Of a stretch of 64,000 nt of DNA, positions 10,930 through 22,265 are shown in pieces. Source of the stretch: Achatina immaculata (Eukaryota; Mollusca; Gastropoda; Stylommatophora; Achatinidae). The notes beneath the pieces are model-generated. The model saw only the letters and a list, made by a program, of their open reading frames with translations. It was not told the DNA's origin and ran no database searches. A program made the position numbers and the translations under genes. How positions within the stretch are numbered: the stretch's first letter is position 1; each line of letters opens with the position of its first letter. The DNA lies in NCBI GenBank assembly GCA_009760885.1, contig CM019703.1:10294959-10358958 (forward strand), read 5' to 3'.

Positions 10930-11560
10930 ATCTATTATTATTATTATGTGCCGTGCCAAAAAGCTTTGGCGATCATCTTCTGCGGTCTTCAATGTTTTCA
11001 ATAAATTCAGATGCTTCTCGTTTTCTTCAAAGCCGCTTGGTCAGTCCACTGAGATATTTTTTCTTTTGCTCTTTCTCTTTTTCCTTTTCCCTTTGAATTT
11101 TCTAGTCACTACTACGTTCTCTAACTTCTATCTTCTCATGACACGTCCAAGATACTTTGATTGTCCTTTTTCTTGTTTAATTAACTGGTTTTCTTTGTTA
11201 GAAGCTTCTTTGAGGACATTTTCGTTTGCTTTTCCATCTGCCCAGGGTTATTTGTTGCATCTTTCTTCACAACCACATCTCTGTTCCTTTCGTGTTCTTT
11301 GTCACCATTTTTCTGCTTACTGCCAAGTTTCTGACCTGTATAGCAATATTGGCTCTAAATAGCACTGTAGTACTCTTTTCCTCGCTTCTAGCGGCATTTT
11401 CTTGTTTGTTAGTATCTTCTTCAGGTCATAAAAAGCTAATTTTGCATTGCTAATTCGTGATTTTATTTCATATGTGCCCTTGCCGTCAACTGTTATTGTT
11501 TGCTTCAAGGTAAATTTACTTGTGTCAGTGTCTTCCCGTGTGAAAGGATGGTGCACTCTG
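10930..11560 (-). pseudogene. LINE-ATA: degenerate C-terminal end of LINE ORF2
   Basis: Minus-strand reading gives EIKSRISNAKLAF, then LTNKKMPLEARKRVLQCYLEPILLYRSETW near 11556-11350 (reverse-transcriptase thumb/linker region). A degraded remainder follows, ending in an (ATA)n tail at 10937-10948. Frameshifts break the rest. The terminal 'gatcgccaaagctttttggcacggcac' resembles the LINE-ATG end. Confidence 0.7.
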
Positions 11561-11674
11561 TCATGTAATGATTACCCAGCGCTTGTTTAGAAGGACGTCT
11601 ATAACAAATATTCAACAACAGAATTACTGTTATCGTATTGAGATCTTTATGACATCCTTCATTGTTCAACTCAA

Positions 11675-11760
11675 TTCAATTCAAGTGCCATGCCGCATGG
11701 CATAGGCGATCATTTCTCTCCACAATTCCCTGTCTTTAGACTTGATTATGAGATCCACCG
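11675..11760 (-). repeat. LINE 3'-end fragment
   Basis: The reverse complement reads like '...GGGAATTGTGGAGAGAAATGATCGCCTATGCCATGCGGCATGGCACTTG', resembling the 3' end of LINE-ATA. Only the last ~80 bp remain. Confidence 0.4.
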
Positions 11761-11864
11761 GTGACTTTCTTTCTAGCCACACTGGTACTAAAATTTGCCT
11801 TCAGGTTGTGACATTTAAGTTGGTCCATATTACTCCACTGATAGAAACATTCTGCAGGCTGAAT

Positions 11865-11975
11865 ATCTGTTACTACTACTACTACTACTATTACTACTAC
11901 TACTACTACTACTGCTGCTGCTGATGCTGCTACTACTACTACTACTACTAATAATAATAATAGTAATAATAATAT
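11865..11975. repeat. (ACT)n/(AAT)n microsatellite
   Basis: TAC/ACT triplets interrupted by GCT and ending in AAT/AGT triplets. Confidence 0.9.
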
Positions 11976-12164
11976 AACGTGATGTGTTATCGGAACACTA
12001 AAAATCCGTGGATAACGCTTCACTAATTGGGTGTACTTGGTTAAAAAAAGCACATACATCCATAATCGGTAGTTCATGCACTCTTACACATTCTGGCCCA
12101 AGTTTTCTGTTATAATTGCTAAATAAAAATCATGAGAAGGGGCATTAAGAGAATATAACCCTAC

Positions 12165-12520
12165 GCTATATATTCTCTATACAATGCAGAGATAAGACAG
12201 ATGACTGAACAACAACCAGTCTCACGGGTGATCAGGAAAAGGAGATGGACATATGTTGGCCACTTGATGAGAAGAAATGAGCAGAGAATCCCAAAACAAG
12301 CTATCAAGTGGAACACAACAGGCCGAAGAAAAAGGGGCAGACCGCGTGAAACTCTGAAGAGAACATTATTAAGAGAGGCCAAGTTAACAGGCATAAAATC
12401 CTTTGATGAGGTTGAAAGACTCGCCGAAGACAGGAAAAATTGGCGAACTACTTTGCGAGCCCTATGTGACGTCTAACGGCACGGGAAGGATATAAGATAT
12501 AAGATATAAGATATATATTC
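12165..12520 (+). pseudogene. LINE-ATAAG: C-terminal end of LINE ORF2
   Basis: The open frame gives MTEQQPVSRVIRKRRWTYVG, HLMRRNEQRIPKQAIKWNTT, GRRKRGRPRETLKRTLLREA and a terminal EDRKNWRTTLRALCDV before a stop at about 12474. The 3' end 'cggcacgggaaggatataag' then repeats ATAAGAT. It is 5'-truncated but this segment is intact, so the insertion is relatively young. Confidence 0.85.
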
Positions 12521-13004
12521 TCTTCCCCCCCCCCCTCTTCCTCTTTTCATACATTCAAGAATAGCATAAAACTAAAGTCCACTTTTCATAAATCCAAGTA
12601 AAAATCTCTCCACAAGAAATTTAAGCCTAAGATTATGGAACAAAGGTCTTCATTGTGTGCTAACGATATTTATTTTATGGGAAGGCAGAGAGAACTGGAC
12701 AGGGGGAAAAAAAAGGGGAATTTGAGAACTTAAAATAGCTCAAACTATATAGACGGCGCTAAAACGGGAGACGAAATACTGAAATCTTTTCATCTCGTCG
12801 CCTTGTGCCATCTCGCCAGAGACGGTTTAGCTGCGATGGCTTTTCCAACTTTGGCTGACACTTGCCCTCGCGATGTGCTCGACCAAGCTGATTCATATCA
12901 GTTTCTTGATGTTTCTCACACATCTATACCATTGTCATCCCCCTGCTCTCTTCTCGTCAACTTTTCCATCAAGTATGGTTTACATTATAGTATTATGCCT
13001 GTTG
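12521..13004. other. No gene seen
   Basis: C run near 12527 and otherwise unclassified sequence. An ORF at 12803-13081 overlaps repeat F and has no recognised domain. Confidence 0.4.
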
Positions 13005-13140
13005 TTGATCAAAGAGACCGACTGGCAAATCAGAGACAATCTTTAGATGCCTCGCGCGGCTCGCCAGCTAACTGGATATAACATCAGGCATTCTACGCTA
13101 GCCGTGGTTCTATGTAAATATCTTATGGAGATAAAAAATG
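13005..13140 (+). repeat. Unclassified dispersed repeat F, copy 2
   Basis: Partner of 10683-10850 in the same orientation, with shared blocks in the same order. Confidence 0.5.
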
Positions 13141-13149
13141 CATCATTAA

Positions 13150-13416
13150 AAAATTATAAAGATAAAGGTAAAAGGGTAAAAATCCCCGTTTCCATGCCAT
13201 TAAAGCATATCGGAGATGCGGTGTCAGGTCCCGTATTTCCAAGACCTTCGGCACACGAAAGTGTGATATGGTCAGTATCACACCCGGCCGAGTTTATGTT
13301 CCCATTTTTTAGAGGCTGGAAGGTGTGCTGGTACCAGAAAAAATCCTCACTGCTGGGACTTGAACTCGGTACCACCGTATTACTGGACCGGGGGCCTGAA
13401 CACTCGGCCAAACAGC
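13150..13416 (-). repeat. SINE-B, tRNA-derived
   Basis: On the minus strand a tRNA-like B box, CCGAGTTCAAGTCCC, lies at 13354-13368. The body 'gtgatactgaccatatcaca' and 'ccttggaaatacgggacctg'-like blocks and the terminal 'ttaatggcatggaaacgggg' follow. An A-box-like segment lies near 13385-13410 and abuts a C run. A degenerate but near full-length copy. Confidence 0.75.
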
Positions 13417-13429
13417 CCCCCCCCCCCCC

Positions 13430-13774
13430 AATAATAAAAATGTGCCTAAAAGATTTCTGTTATCTGATTCTTATTTTTGTTTTCATTTTTTTTTCTCATT
13501 CAACTTAATTTTATGTAGCACTTCTTTATTGTCTTTTTGTGCCCATGGAATACCCGGAATTAGTCTGTATTACAAAGCCCTCATTTTTCTTCTTCATTGT
13601 CTTTTTTTTGTTTTAAATTGTACAAGCGCTTACCCCATGGATGAGTGTTAGAATATTCGCTCTGTCATCATAAATTGCCGCTTTAATTGTTTCAAGAGCA
13701 CACAGTTTTTAACGGAAGAACAATCTGTTACTTTTTTTTTCAGATAAACAAAAAAAAAAAAAAATCAGAAAAGC
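13430..13774. other. No gene seen; T-rich
   Basis: T-rich non-coding sequence with A and T runs near 13730-13764. Confidence 0.4.
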
Positions 13775-14065
13775 TAACTCAGTCAGTAAGTCAGTCAGTC
13801 ATTTGCATGTCCCTTGCGGAGCTTTGCCTTCCTAACAGCTCTCCTGCAGGCCTCTCGGTTGTAAGCAAGATGGCCTGCTGCTGGATGCATCCATTTGCAG
13901 ATTATCAACGATGTCTTGTAGTCATCTTCATTTTGGTCTTCCTCTCTTTCTCTTTTCCTATTATGTATCCTTCCAACATGGTGGTCTCTAAATTATCATG
14001 ACGTTTAATGTGTCCAAAATATTTCAGTTTTCTCCGTTTAATCCTCTTCACTAGCCAACCTTCTT
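13775..14065 (-). pseudogene. LINE-ACTG: C-terminal end of LINE ORF2
   Basis: Minus-strand frames read EEGWLVKRIKRRKLKYFGHI, KRHDNLETTMLEGYIIG, then after a frameshift the ADGCIQQQ..LTTERPAGEL-like end and 'gcaagggacatgcaaatg'. The tail is (ACTG)n, visible as CAGTCAGT at 13777-13800. At its 5' side it runs into AT-rich sequence and the 24-bp minisatellite. Confidence 0.8.
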
Positions 14066-14133
14066 CAATAAAAAAACTAATCACAAAATTTAAAATTTTA
14101 ACTTTGTGAAATAAATTTAAGACTATAAGCAAG

Positions 14134-14478
14134 GAAATATACAGGGAAAACGACAAGTGAATATAGAAGAAAAACGACAAGTGAATATAGAAGAGAAACG
14201 ACAAGTGAATATAGAAGAAAAACGACAAGTGAATATAGAAGAAAAACGACAAGTGAATATAGAAGAAAAACGACAAGTGAATATAGAAGAAAAACGACAA
14301 GTGAATATAGAAGAAAAACGACAAGTGAATATAGAAGAAAAACGACAAGTGAATATAGAATAGAAACGACAAGTGAATATAGAGGAAAAACGACAAGTGA
14401 ATATAGAAGAGAAACGACAAGGGAATATAGAGGAGAAATGACAAGTGAATATAGAGGGGAACACGACATGTAAATATG
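14134..14478. repeat. 24-bp minisatellite, about 14 units
   Basis: Unit GAATATAGAAGAAAAACGAC plus AAGT. Because 24 is a multiple of 3 and the unit lacks stops in several frames, it yields apparent proteins of 113-240 aa on both strands (8-aa repeats such as VNIEEKRQ or FSSIFTCR). These are not supported as genes. Units at both ends are more diverged than central ones. Confidence 0.95.
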
Positions 14479-15052
14479 GGGTGGTGGGAGGGAGAACAGT
14501 CCAAGAATGCCATGATAACTCCTGACAACATAAGTAGAGCTTTTTTTTCCCCCCGCCTTTTCTCCAAAAGTGGTTTTTTGTTCAAGGTGAAGTTAGACTC
14601 CACGGTAAGAGTTTCTTTCCAAGACAAAGCGCCATATTTTTTTTTCCTATCCGGAAGTTATAATCTCCCAGCAAGGGCGGATCGTGTTCTTCCCAGACAG
14701 CGTCAATGCGACCACTTCTTTCCGGGAAAGAACCACGCCTTTATAAGCCAAGGATTCTGCCCGGCGCTGTTTCGTGAATCGCTATCGTAGTCTGGGTATA
14801 CGGTTGACGGGGAGAGGAGGGGAGGGCAGGGGAGTGCTTACAGCAGCGTTTATCTCGTGTGAATCGAGAAGTTTCTGAAGGTTAAATTTAAATGCGTTAT
14901 TTTGTTCTGAGTTCATGACTACGTGTTTCTGTTCAAGGTATTGAGTGAAGCGTGAAGGTTTTTGTTATTTCAGCTTTTAATAATGTTTATTATGTGTATA
15001 ACATATCTGTATTATGTAGAATGTATGGAATAGGGTGAAAGTTGTATGATAA
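14479..15052. other. No gene seen
   Basis: Unclassified sequence with short chance ORFs. No recognised repeat. Confidence 0.4.
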
Positions 15053-15130
15053 AGGGCAGTTTGTTGGACCTGCGCACCCAGTTCTTCACTTCCTGAAAAA
15101 AAAAAAAGTTCCTTCGTTCATTCGCGGACG
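15053..15130 (+). repeat. LINE-CAAT 3'-end fragment
   Basis: 'ggacctgcgcacccagttcttcac' is followed by an A run and 'gttccttcgttcattcgcgg', as at 42803-42872. Confidence 0.55.
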
Positions 15131-15754
15131 GTAAAAAAAGAGATTGTAGGACTGTTTGTTGGTAACAGGAAATGTATGTTCATATATATCAGTGTTTCCC
15201 ATGCTGTTTCAGACTGCCGCTCCCCTGTTCTCCCAGGTCATATCATCCTCCTCCCCCCCCCCCGGAATGTCCTACTTGTACAAAGGCCTATTAAACTGGG
15301 ATGTGCATTACACAACTAAAAACTTTAGCAAGTACGAGCCAATTTAACAGTATGAAGAGGTACATCTATAACTCACCTACTGCATTATCTTCTCAGCTTT
15401 TAATGTGATGGATGAGTTTCATGTAGGGACACAAGTTTCTCAATATCAGGTTGAAAAGTGCTAACAAGGAAGATATTACTGCGCGGCGGCCCCCCCCCCC
15501 CCCATTTAACTATTTTTAACCATTTTACTAACCCTTTTTCTTTCACTGCTTCTTTGGTCCTTTCCAACGCCAACAGGGAGAGGGGCGTTATCGCCCGCTT
15601 TGGGAAACACTTTGGGAGGCAGTGCTTCGTGTATAGATGTATACTTATACACTAATTATTGTGGGAAACACTAATGTAAATGATATCAGAGTACAATAGT
15701 TCTTGCTCACGGAGCTGGTCATCTGATGATGAGTACGCTTTCTATGTTCATTGT
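15131..15754. other. Possible decayed hAT-like sequence; no gene
   Basis: 'cagtgtttcccatgctg' at 15190 and 'gctttgggaaacact' near 15598 (also 'gtgggaaacact' at 15661) could be hAT-type ends in opposite orientation. I could not define a target duplication. C runs near 15253 and 15489. Confidence 0.3.
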
Positions 15755-15850
15755 ATCATCATCATCATCATTAGGTGCCGTGCCGACTGGCGTTGGCTAT
15801 TATGCTTCTCCAAAGTACACGATCCTTCATCGTTGTATGCGAGAGTTAAT
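15755..15850 (-). repeat. LINE-ATG 3'-end fragment
   Basis: The + strand reads (ATC)n then 'aggtgccgtgccgactggcg', the reverse complement of the terminal 'cgccagtcggcacggcac(atg)n' at 4142-4171. Only the last ~90 bp remain. Confidence 0.7.
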
Positions 15851-16721
15851 ATCCACCGACATAATTGATGAGTCCGTGTCGTCTCGTTTCTATTTCTGTG
15901 TATCACGTGATAAGACAGATCATCGCCCTGAAGGATATTCTGTGTCTGAGCAGTAAGTTTGACTGCGTGATTGCGAAATCCGCATCATCTGGTTTGTTTG
16001 TTGTTTTTTTTTTTCTAGTCATTCTCTTCAGCAATATTTCTTCTTCCTGCAGATATAAAAATTAAAAGATTCCTACTTTGTTTTGTTAAACTGGACCTGA
16101 ATGATGGTTGTTTTCAAGAACAAGCGGTCCAAGCTTTTCCTCTGCTCGCTCTTTCGACCAATGTTAGTTCTTCTTTTTCTTCGTTCCAGGTTGTTGGTCA
16201 CATCAGATCCTGATCCCTGTCGACATGGCAAAACTTGCAGTCCTCTCCAGATCCTGATAAAAGCACCAAAGCTTTTGCCCCAATCTTGTGTCCTCTTGTC
16301 ATGTCTCTCGTCTCAGGTCGGCATGGTTTGGGCAAACTTGAAGGGTACCAGAACCCACGCCATTTCGACCGCATGATCCGGTACTTCGATCGATTTAAGC
16401 TACCTTCCATTCCGTTCTACCAGGACTGGCAGCTTAAAATTTGTGTTTAAAGCCAAATAATATTAGTTAAAGTCCAGAAGAAAGGCAACCAGGTGTAAAT
16501 ATATTTTGTATACTCACATCGCAGGAAAGACAGTCTGGCAGCTCTCTGTTTCTACCATGATCAAGTTTACTTCTACGCTTTCAGTTTGTTTTCGGAATGG
16601 ATCTTGTATTGCGTGTAAATGGGTATAAAGTGGTCATCTGTAAAACGAGGAAGGGTATGATGGCACAGGAGTAACAGTAACTGATAAGCGATCCAGCATT
16701 TTTGTATATCTAGCATTCGAG
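15851..16721. other. No gene seen
   Basis: Unclassified. An ORF at 16235-16450 and its antisense partner show no recognised domain. Confidence 0.4.
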
Positions 16722-16850
16722 AAAATGTAGACAAAGCACTTTAGACACGAGAAAAAGAAAAGTGACAACTAAGTACCTTGGATTCCAACCATGGACTCAC
16801 GACAGAGTGAGCAGTCCGTCTAGCTATGAGAAACAGTGCACTCGGCCATC
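16722..16850 (-). repeat. SINE-C, tRNA-derived, degenerate
   Basis: 'gtagacaaagcactttagac' and the body up to 'ggattccaaccatggactcac' (degenerate reversed B box) match SINE-C at 23745-23935. Confidence 0.6.
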
Positions 16851-16861
16851 ATGAACCTCCA

Positions 16862-17000
16862 GATGTGGATGGTTGGCTGGCTGTTTCGTTGCCCGCCCTG
16901 GTGGGAGTCCGTGGTTCGAGTCCCAGGTAACTGTCTCATCATTTTTCTATCTCGCAGGTCTGAAAACGCGTTATCGGCTATTTTTCATACTTCGCTAAAA
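16862..17000 (+). repeat. tRNA-derived SINE, SINE-C-like
   Basis: B box GTGGTTCGAGTCCCAGGTAA at about 16911-16930, then a SINE-C-like 'tttctatctcgcaggtct'. The A-box region is diverged ('gttggctggctgtttcg'). It abuts the opposite-strand copy to the left. Confidence 0.55.
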
Positions 17001-18235
17001 AAAACTTTTTGTGACTTTCAAATTTTTAAAGCGGTCGCGTCCTATAGATGACTTTCAAATAGCGCAGTAAGAGAGAGATAAAGTTACCGCAGGCAGGCCA
17101 GGCACTAAACAGTTTTACAACCATTCACACTAGCACCTGAATCATTGGACAGGGCGTTGACAAAGAGTCGTTCAATCCAGAGCGAGGGTTTCCCTTCCCT
17201 CAGGCTGACAAACAACGTGTCGTCTAAAGCAAACATTAGTCATTCTTTTCCCAACAGCAAGTGTTGGACGATTGACTTTCCCCACAGCCCAGGCGGCCGC
17301 CATAATGGAGGCTTGATTTTTGTTGTGGTTATGTAATTGTCTTTCACACTCTTTTTTTTCCCTCCACGCACTTGTGAAACCTTTGTCTGTATCTGTGGAT
17401 CTACAAATATCACGGGATGTTTGAAATCATCACCTTCACTTCTTAATTTCTTCACAGATACCCGTCCTGGATATTTTCCATCATTTTGGTTTGTGGTCTT
17501 CGTTTGCGCACGGATCTTCTCACGTGACCCTTCTGCTGTATTTCTCTACCAGTGTGCCGCTCATGTTGCGAATTTTCCCCCCATGTCCCTCTTAAGTTTA
17601 TTGAAATTTACTTGATTGTTTCCCTTGATTTTAATGACTCACTCAGTTTTCATTATTATTCTTTCCTTGTCTATCATCTTATCTGTCCATGTAGTGACCG
17701 ATTAAACAACATTCAGGAATCCGGGCTATACTAAATAAGCCCCCCTCCCTCTCCTAACTCCCCGGCCCCTCGTGATACATAACCTGACTCCCCTCAAAAT
17801 CTCTGCTATTACTCTATGACTTTGTGTTACACAAACCAAACACAGCTTATGAATACCTGTGTTTTTTTTCTGAATACCATAATGCGCTGGTACAGCAATA
17901 ATAGTTATAAATAACAATAATCAATAATAATAAAACAATAATCCTTTCCCTACCCCCACACCCTTTCGGGACATAAGATTTAGTCTGTTCAACCTAATGG
18001 CTAATGTGCCACTTGTGTCCTTATGTGTCTGGACTTTACTTCCTCCAGGAAACCTAGGGTGTTTTACTGTCCACATTTCGTCTCCATTAAGTAATGTAGA
18101 TTATAAATATAGCCTTTTAGAGCTCTCTTTTCTGGTACTTAATGATAAGAGATGAATTATACGCAGTGTTTTATTTAATTTTTGTTTAAATGCACTTTTG
18201 ACCAGATATATTCCATTCATGAATTCAGGGAATGA
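17001..18235. other. No gene seen
   Basis: Unclassified sequence with short ORFs only. AT-rich AATAAT repeats lie near 17895-17940. Confidence 0.4.
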
Positions 18236-18585
18236 AGACGCTTGTCCCATGAGGCAATCAGCGACCCACAGCTCATATGCTAGGGTCAGGGTTAGCGACC
18301 CATAGCTGACCAAGACCTTGTCCCACCTCTCCGCTGGTACCCCCCCCCCCCCAGTAACAGGCCTAGTCTGGCTAACGGGGCAGGGATCGCCATAGTCCCC
18401 ATGGTGGTGGAGTCTGCTAAAGAAGCATTGCACACCACCTGCTTTTTAGCTGTACTCCGGGACTGAAAAAGTAGCCGCCATAACCCGCTCCCACGCCGAT
18501 ACGATGCTGTGCCTCAACACCTCTACAGCATCGGCTGCAAAGAACACCAGCTCGCAGTTACAGGGAGTTCGTACAAGTACAAGTA
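18236..18585 (+). repeat. SINE-A copy, near full length
   Basis: Runs from 'acgcttgtcccatgaggcaa' through 'gtccccatggtggtggagtc' to 'cagctcgcagttacagggag' and a (TACAAG)n tail (TTCGTACAAGTACAAG). This copy best shows the deduced sense orientation and the tail. A C run interrupts it at 18341-18353. Confidence 0.85.
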
Positions 18586-18834
18586 TTCATGAATTCAGTT
18601 TACATTACTTGCATACAGCGTATGTTATATTTTTCATTGGTTGCTTGTAAATAGGGAGTCAGACTACCTGAAGTGTGCGACGAGGGAAGGACCTTCACTT
18701 GAATGGGGTGTCTTTCGCTTGAAAGATTTTAATGAATTCCATGAGACATGGACGTCTCTCGCCTGGCTGAAAATATGAAATATCGGCCCCAACCCCCCAC
18801 CCTGGACGAACCTTGATAATGTCCATTTTGGCAC

Positions 18835-19058
18835 ATAGGGATATGGTGTTAGTGGCCCATATTTTTCTTGACCTGCCAGCACACTGGAGGGTGATATGGT
18901 CAGTATCACGCCTGGCTGCCTTTTACTTCCCCAACTCCAGAAGAAGTCAGGTACCCATTTCTACAGCTGGGTGACTGGGGTGCCGCCGGCCGGATTCGAA
19001 CCCCCGACCTTCGCCATGAGAGACCAGTGCACTAACCACTTCGCCACTCAGACACCCT
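18835..19058 (-). repeat. SINE-B, tRNA-derived, well preserved
   Basis: On the minus strand the A box 'tggttagtgcactggtct' lies at 19021-19039 and the B box 'GGGGGTTCGAATCCGGCC' at about 18990-19007. The conserved body 'ggggaagtaaaaggcagcca' and 'gtgatactgaccatatcacc' follows. A T run sits beyond the 5' end. Confidence 0.85.
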
Positions 19059-19069
19059 TTACTTTTTTT

Positions 19070-19789
19070 TTTTTTTTTTTACACAGAACAGGACCGTGAC
19101 CAGTTCTACAGTGCAGATCCTAACAGCTCCTCCAGGATGTTACTCAGATGTTAAATTGTTCATGGTCGCTGCACATCCGACTAGTCTATAAATGCTCCTG
19201 TCTTCTCTTGCCCAGCTGCGCCCGCGGTTTGTTGCGCCTGTGAGCACCCCTGGCGAACCCGAGGCGATGAAGCAGGACGTAGTCCCACGCCGTAGGTCCC
19301 AAACTAAACAAAAGACCGCCCCCATATCTTTTCAGCTGCTCCTACCCGCCACGTTGTTCTTTTCTGGCTCAGTCTTAGTCCGCGAATTTTTCTCACTGAG
19401 AGACCAAATATCCCGCGTGGATACAAAACCAGGGGCCCTCAATTTCGTGTTCATATCCCGGACCAAAAGGATATAGTTAAATCCTTGTTTGTCGTAAGAC
19501 AACATCTGGTTCCCGTAGTTGATTCTGAGGTAACTGCTTTGGATTTTCTTTCATCTGCTTGGCCAAATTTGTGTTTAACTTCCTTCGTTCTTGGGTTTCA
19601 GGGAACTTTCCTGTCTCCAATGGTGTTTACCCTGTAGCTAATGCCATGGTTAGCTCATTTTTTTTAATTTGTCTTTGGACGTTTATGGTCATTTTATAAT
19701 TCTTTTTCCCGTTCATTCTTATGATTGGATGCTTTAAATGAGTGTATCTTTATAGCAATAGAGTTTACAGGGATCAGAAAATAAACATC
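19070..19789. other. No gene seen
   Basis: Unclassified, partly GC-rich near 19200-19330. ORFs on both strands lack recognisable domains. Confidence 0.4.
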
Positions 19790-20780
19790 TTACATCCTTC
19801 CTGTGCCATTAGACATCACATAAGGCTCGCATGATAGCTCCCCGAGTTTTCGTGTTTTCGCGAGCTTTTCAACCTCATCAAGGGATTTTATGCGCACTAA
19901 ACTGGCTTCTCTTAACAATGTCCTCTTTAGGGTTTCACGTGGTCGACTTCTTTTTCTTCAGCCTGTTGTGCTCCACTTGAGAGCTTGTTTTGGGATTCTC
20001 TGACTGTTCTTATCATGTGACCGACATATGTTCATTTTTTTTTTCTGATCACCCATGAGACAGGTTGTTTGCTCATCTGTCCTATCATTGTTCTTGAATT
20101 CACTCCACTTTATACCGAGAATTTTCCTTAGGCATTTGTTTTCAAAAGAGTCTAATTTCTTGTTTATTTCTTTAGTTGTTTTCCAGCTTTCATGTGCATA
20201 AATGAGGGTGGATATTACATTTGAATTGAATAATCTTAACTTGGTTTTTGTGCTTATAACTTTTGAGTACCATATGTTCTCAAGATTATTGAAGGTCAGT
20301 GCTGCTTTTGCAGTTCGAATTCTAACTTCCTTTCTGGTGTCCTGGTCTGTGTATCTGCGAGGTATGCAAATTGGTGTACTTCTTCAACAGCTGTTCTTTC
20401 TACATATATTTTTCCTTCTTCATTAATGGGAAATTTCATTATTTTTGCTTTATCCTTGTTAATTTCAAGTCCTATTTTGTTAACCAGTGAAGACAGGGCA
20501 TCTGTTTTTTTCTTCCATCGAGTTGTCACTGATAAGAGTTATGCCACCAGCAAAGTCAAGATCTTCCAATTGGGTCCCATGTACTCAATCAATACCCATA
20601 TTACCTGTGCAACATTTTTTCACTATGAAGTCTATGGCATTTCACACACAAAAAAGGAATATACATCCTTGTTTCGCGCCTTGTTTCTCATTCATTCTTC
20701 TGTGTTGACTGCAGAAACATCTGTTGTAGAGGTCACTAATGATGTTGACAATTTTCGATAGTATTAATACATAAGCACTA
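19790..20780 (-). pseudogene. LINE-ATAAG: reverse-transcriptase C-terminal half, broken
   Basis: Minus-strand translation gives a degenerate RT active-site block near 20555 (LEDLDFAGGITLIS, where FADD would be expected) and KIGLEINKDKAKIMK near 20450. Further on are LIYAHESWKTT-like, ECHEQTTCLMGDQ-like and the 'cggcacgggaaggatgtaag' 3' end. Multiple frameshifts. The FADD to FAGG change by itself would be inactivating. Longest copy of this family here. Confidence 0.75.
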
Positions 20781-21024
20781 CAGGAAAAAACGCCTGAGCG
20801 ACTCTCAGAGTTCACAAGAACGTGGCTGGGGGAAACCGATCACAAAGTTGTGGCAGGAGGATGGGTGAAAGTTGGGGAAATAAATATGTAATTGTTACGT
20901 CGTCGATGGAAGTTCTTAGGTGCCTGGAGTTATCGATGTTGTCATGAAGTACTTCGCCGTTCTGTGAGCCATTCATTATTGCCATCATGTTGGAAGTAAA
21001 ATGTCATTGTTTGGTAACTGGGAA

Positions 21025-21160
21025 GGTAAAGCGCCCAGCTGTGATACTGACCGCATCACACTTTCATGCGCCGACGGTCTTGGAAAATACGGCCCTAATA
21101 CCCCTATTCCACAATATGTCTTAATGGCATGAAAACGGGAATTTTAAATTCTCCCTATTT
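21025..21160 (+). repeat. SINE-B 3' fragment
   Basis: Carries 'gtgatactgaccgcatcaca', 'cggtcttggaaaatacggcc' and 'tgtcttaatggcatgaaaac' from the 3' half of SINE-B. The tRNA-like head is absent. Confidence 0.65.
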
Positions 21161-21169
21161 GTAACTGGT

Positions 21170-21870
21170 CAGTCAGTCATTGCATGTCCCTTGCGGAACT
21201 TTGCCTCCCTAACAGCTCTTCTGTAGGCCTCTCGGTTGTAAGGAAGATGGCCTGCTGCTGATGCATCCATTTGCAGATCATCAAGGATTTCTTGCAGCCA
21301 TCTTCGCATTGGTCTTCCTCTCTTTCTTTTTTCTCATTATGTACCCTTCCAAGGCGGTCTTCTCTAGATTATCATGTCTTTTAATATGTCCAAAATATTT
21401 AAGTTTTCTCTGTTTAATCATACTTACTAGCCAGCCTCCTTCAACATTAAGTTCTTGTACTATGGATATATTTGTTCTTTTTTGTGTTCATGATATTTGA
21501 AGAACTCTTCTGTAGCATTTACATTCAAAGGCATTTATGTGTTTCTCGGCTGTTTTGTTAAGTGTCCAGGTCTCACAGGCATATGTTGTGATGGGAAATA
21601 TGCATGCCCTTAAAAATCTTATTTTTGTAAATCTGTCTGTTCCTCTCTACAGCTTATTTAGTTATTTTATTCTATGAAGAACGACAGATGTCCTCCTTTT
21701 AATATCACTCATTGTATCTCCATTATTAGTTAGTAATGGTCCAAGATATTCAAAACTCTCCACCTCTTCCAATTTTTCCTCATTGATATATATTTCAGCT
21801 GCCTTATTTGTTTTGTAAGTTGTCATCAGTTTAGTTTTCTTTGCATTAAGAAAAGATTTTGCTTTTCACT
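21170..21870 (-). pseudogene. LINE-ACTG: RT/C-terminal region
   Basis: Minus-strand reading: NAKKTKLMTTY, EVESFEYLGPLLTNNGDTMS, DIKRRTS, ITTYACETWTLNKTAEKHIN, then GWLVSMIKQRKLKYFGHIKR and GRPMRRWLQEILDDLQMDAS, ending in 'gcaagggacatgcaatgactgactg'. Spacing matches the post-catalytic part of a non-LTR RT. Stops (for example at the LQIS and RIK segments) and frameshifts make it dead. Confidence 0.8.
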
Positions 21871-21959
21871 GTTCTTACGGACTGACATAGTTTTCCCATT
21901 CCTTTTTGTGTTATGGACAGTATTATGTGTCATCAGATATCTAATCTCTGGTATTTCAT

Positions 21960-22265
21960 ACCCTCCACTTGTTATTGATTGATTGACATTCCTTGTGGGC
22001 CAACATTGGCTCATAGGGCGGAAATCATATCTTTCCATGTCTGTCGACACGCCGCGCCCGCTGTAGATCTTGGATGGACTTGAATCCCAAAGTTGTACTC
22101 TCTCTAGTGATGGTTCTACGTAGGGTCTCCCTTGGCTTGCCTTGCTTTCGATTTTTTTTTATTGCCAATTGTTATGGCATCGTAATATTCTTTGTCTAGA
22201 TCTTCTCTAACACTCCTCATTATATTTTCAATAACTGGGAAACCGACCTCAGATTGATGTGACTC
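21960..22265 (-). repeat. Probable LINE 3' end with (CAAT)n tail, family unknown
   Basis: The + strand starts 'ttgattgattgacattcctt', a reversed (CAAT)n tail. The minus-strand reading before it (IENIMRSVREDLDKEYYDAI, then VSTDMERYDF) looks protein-like but I cannot place it in a family. Confidence 0.4.

Noticed and set aside
13905..14627. 240-aa minus-strand ORF with YIHLSFF repeats
   Set aside because: It is the 24-bp array plus a LINE-ACTG remnant; no start context, domain or splice signal supports a gene.
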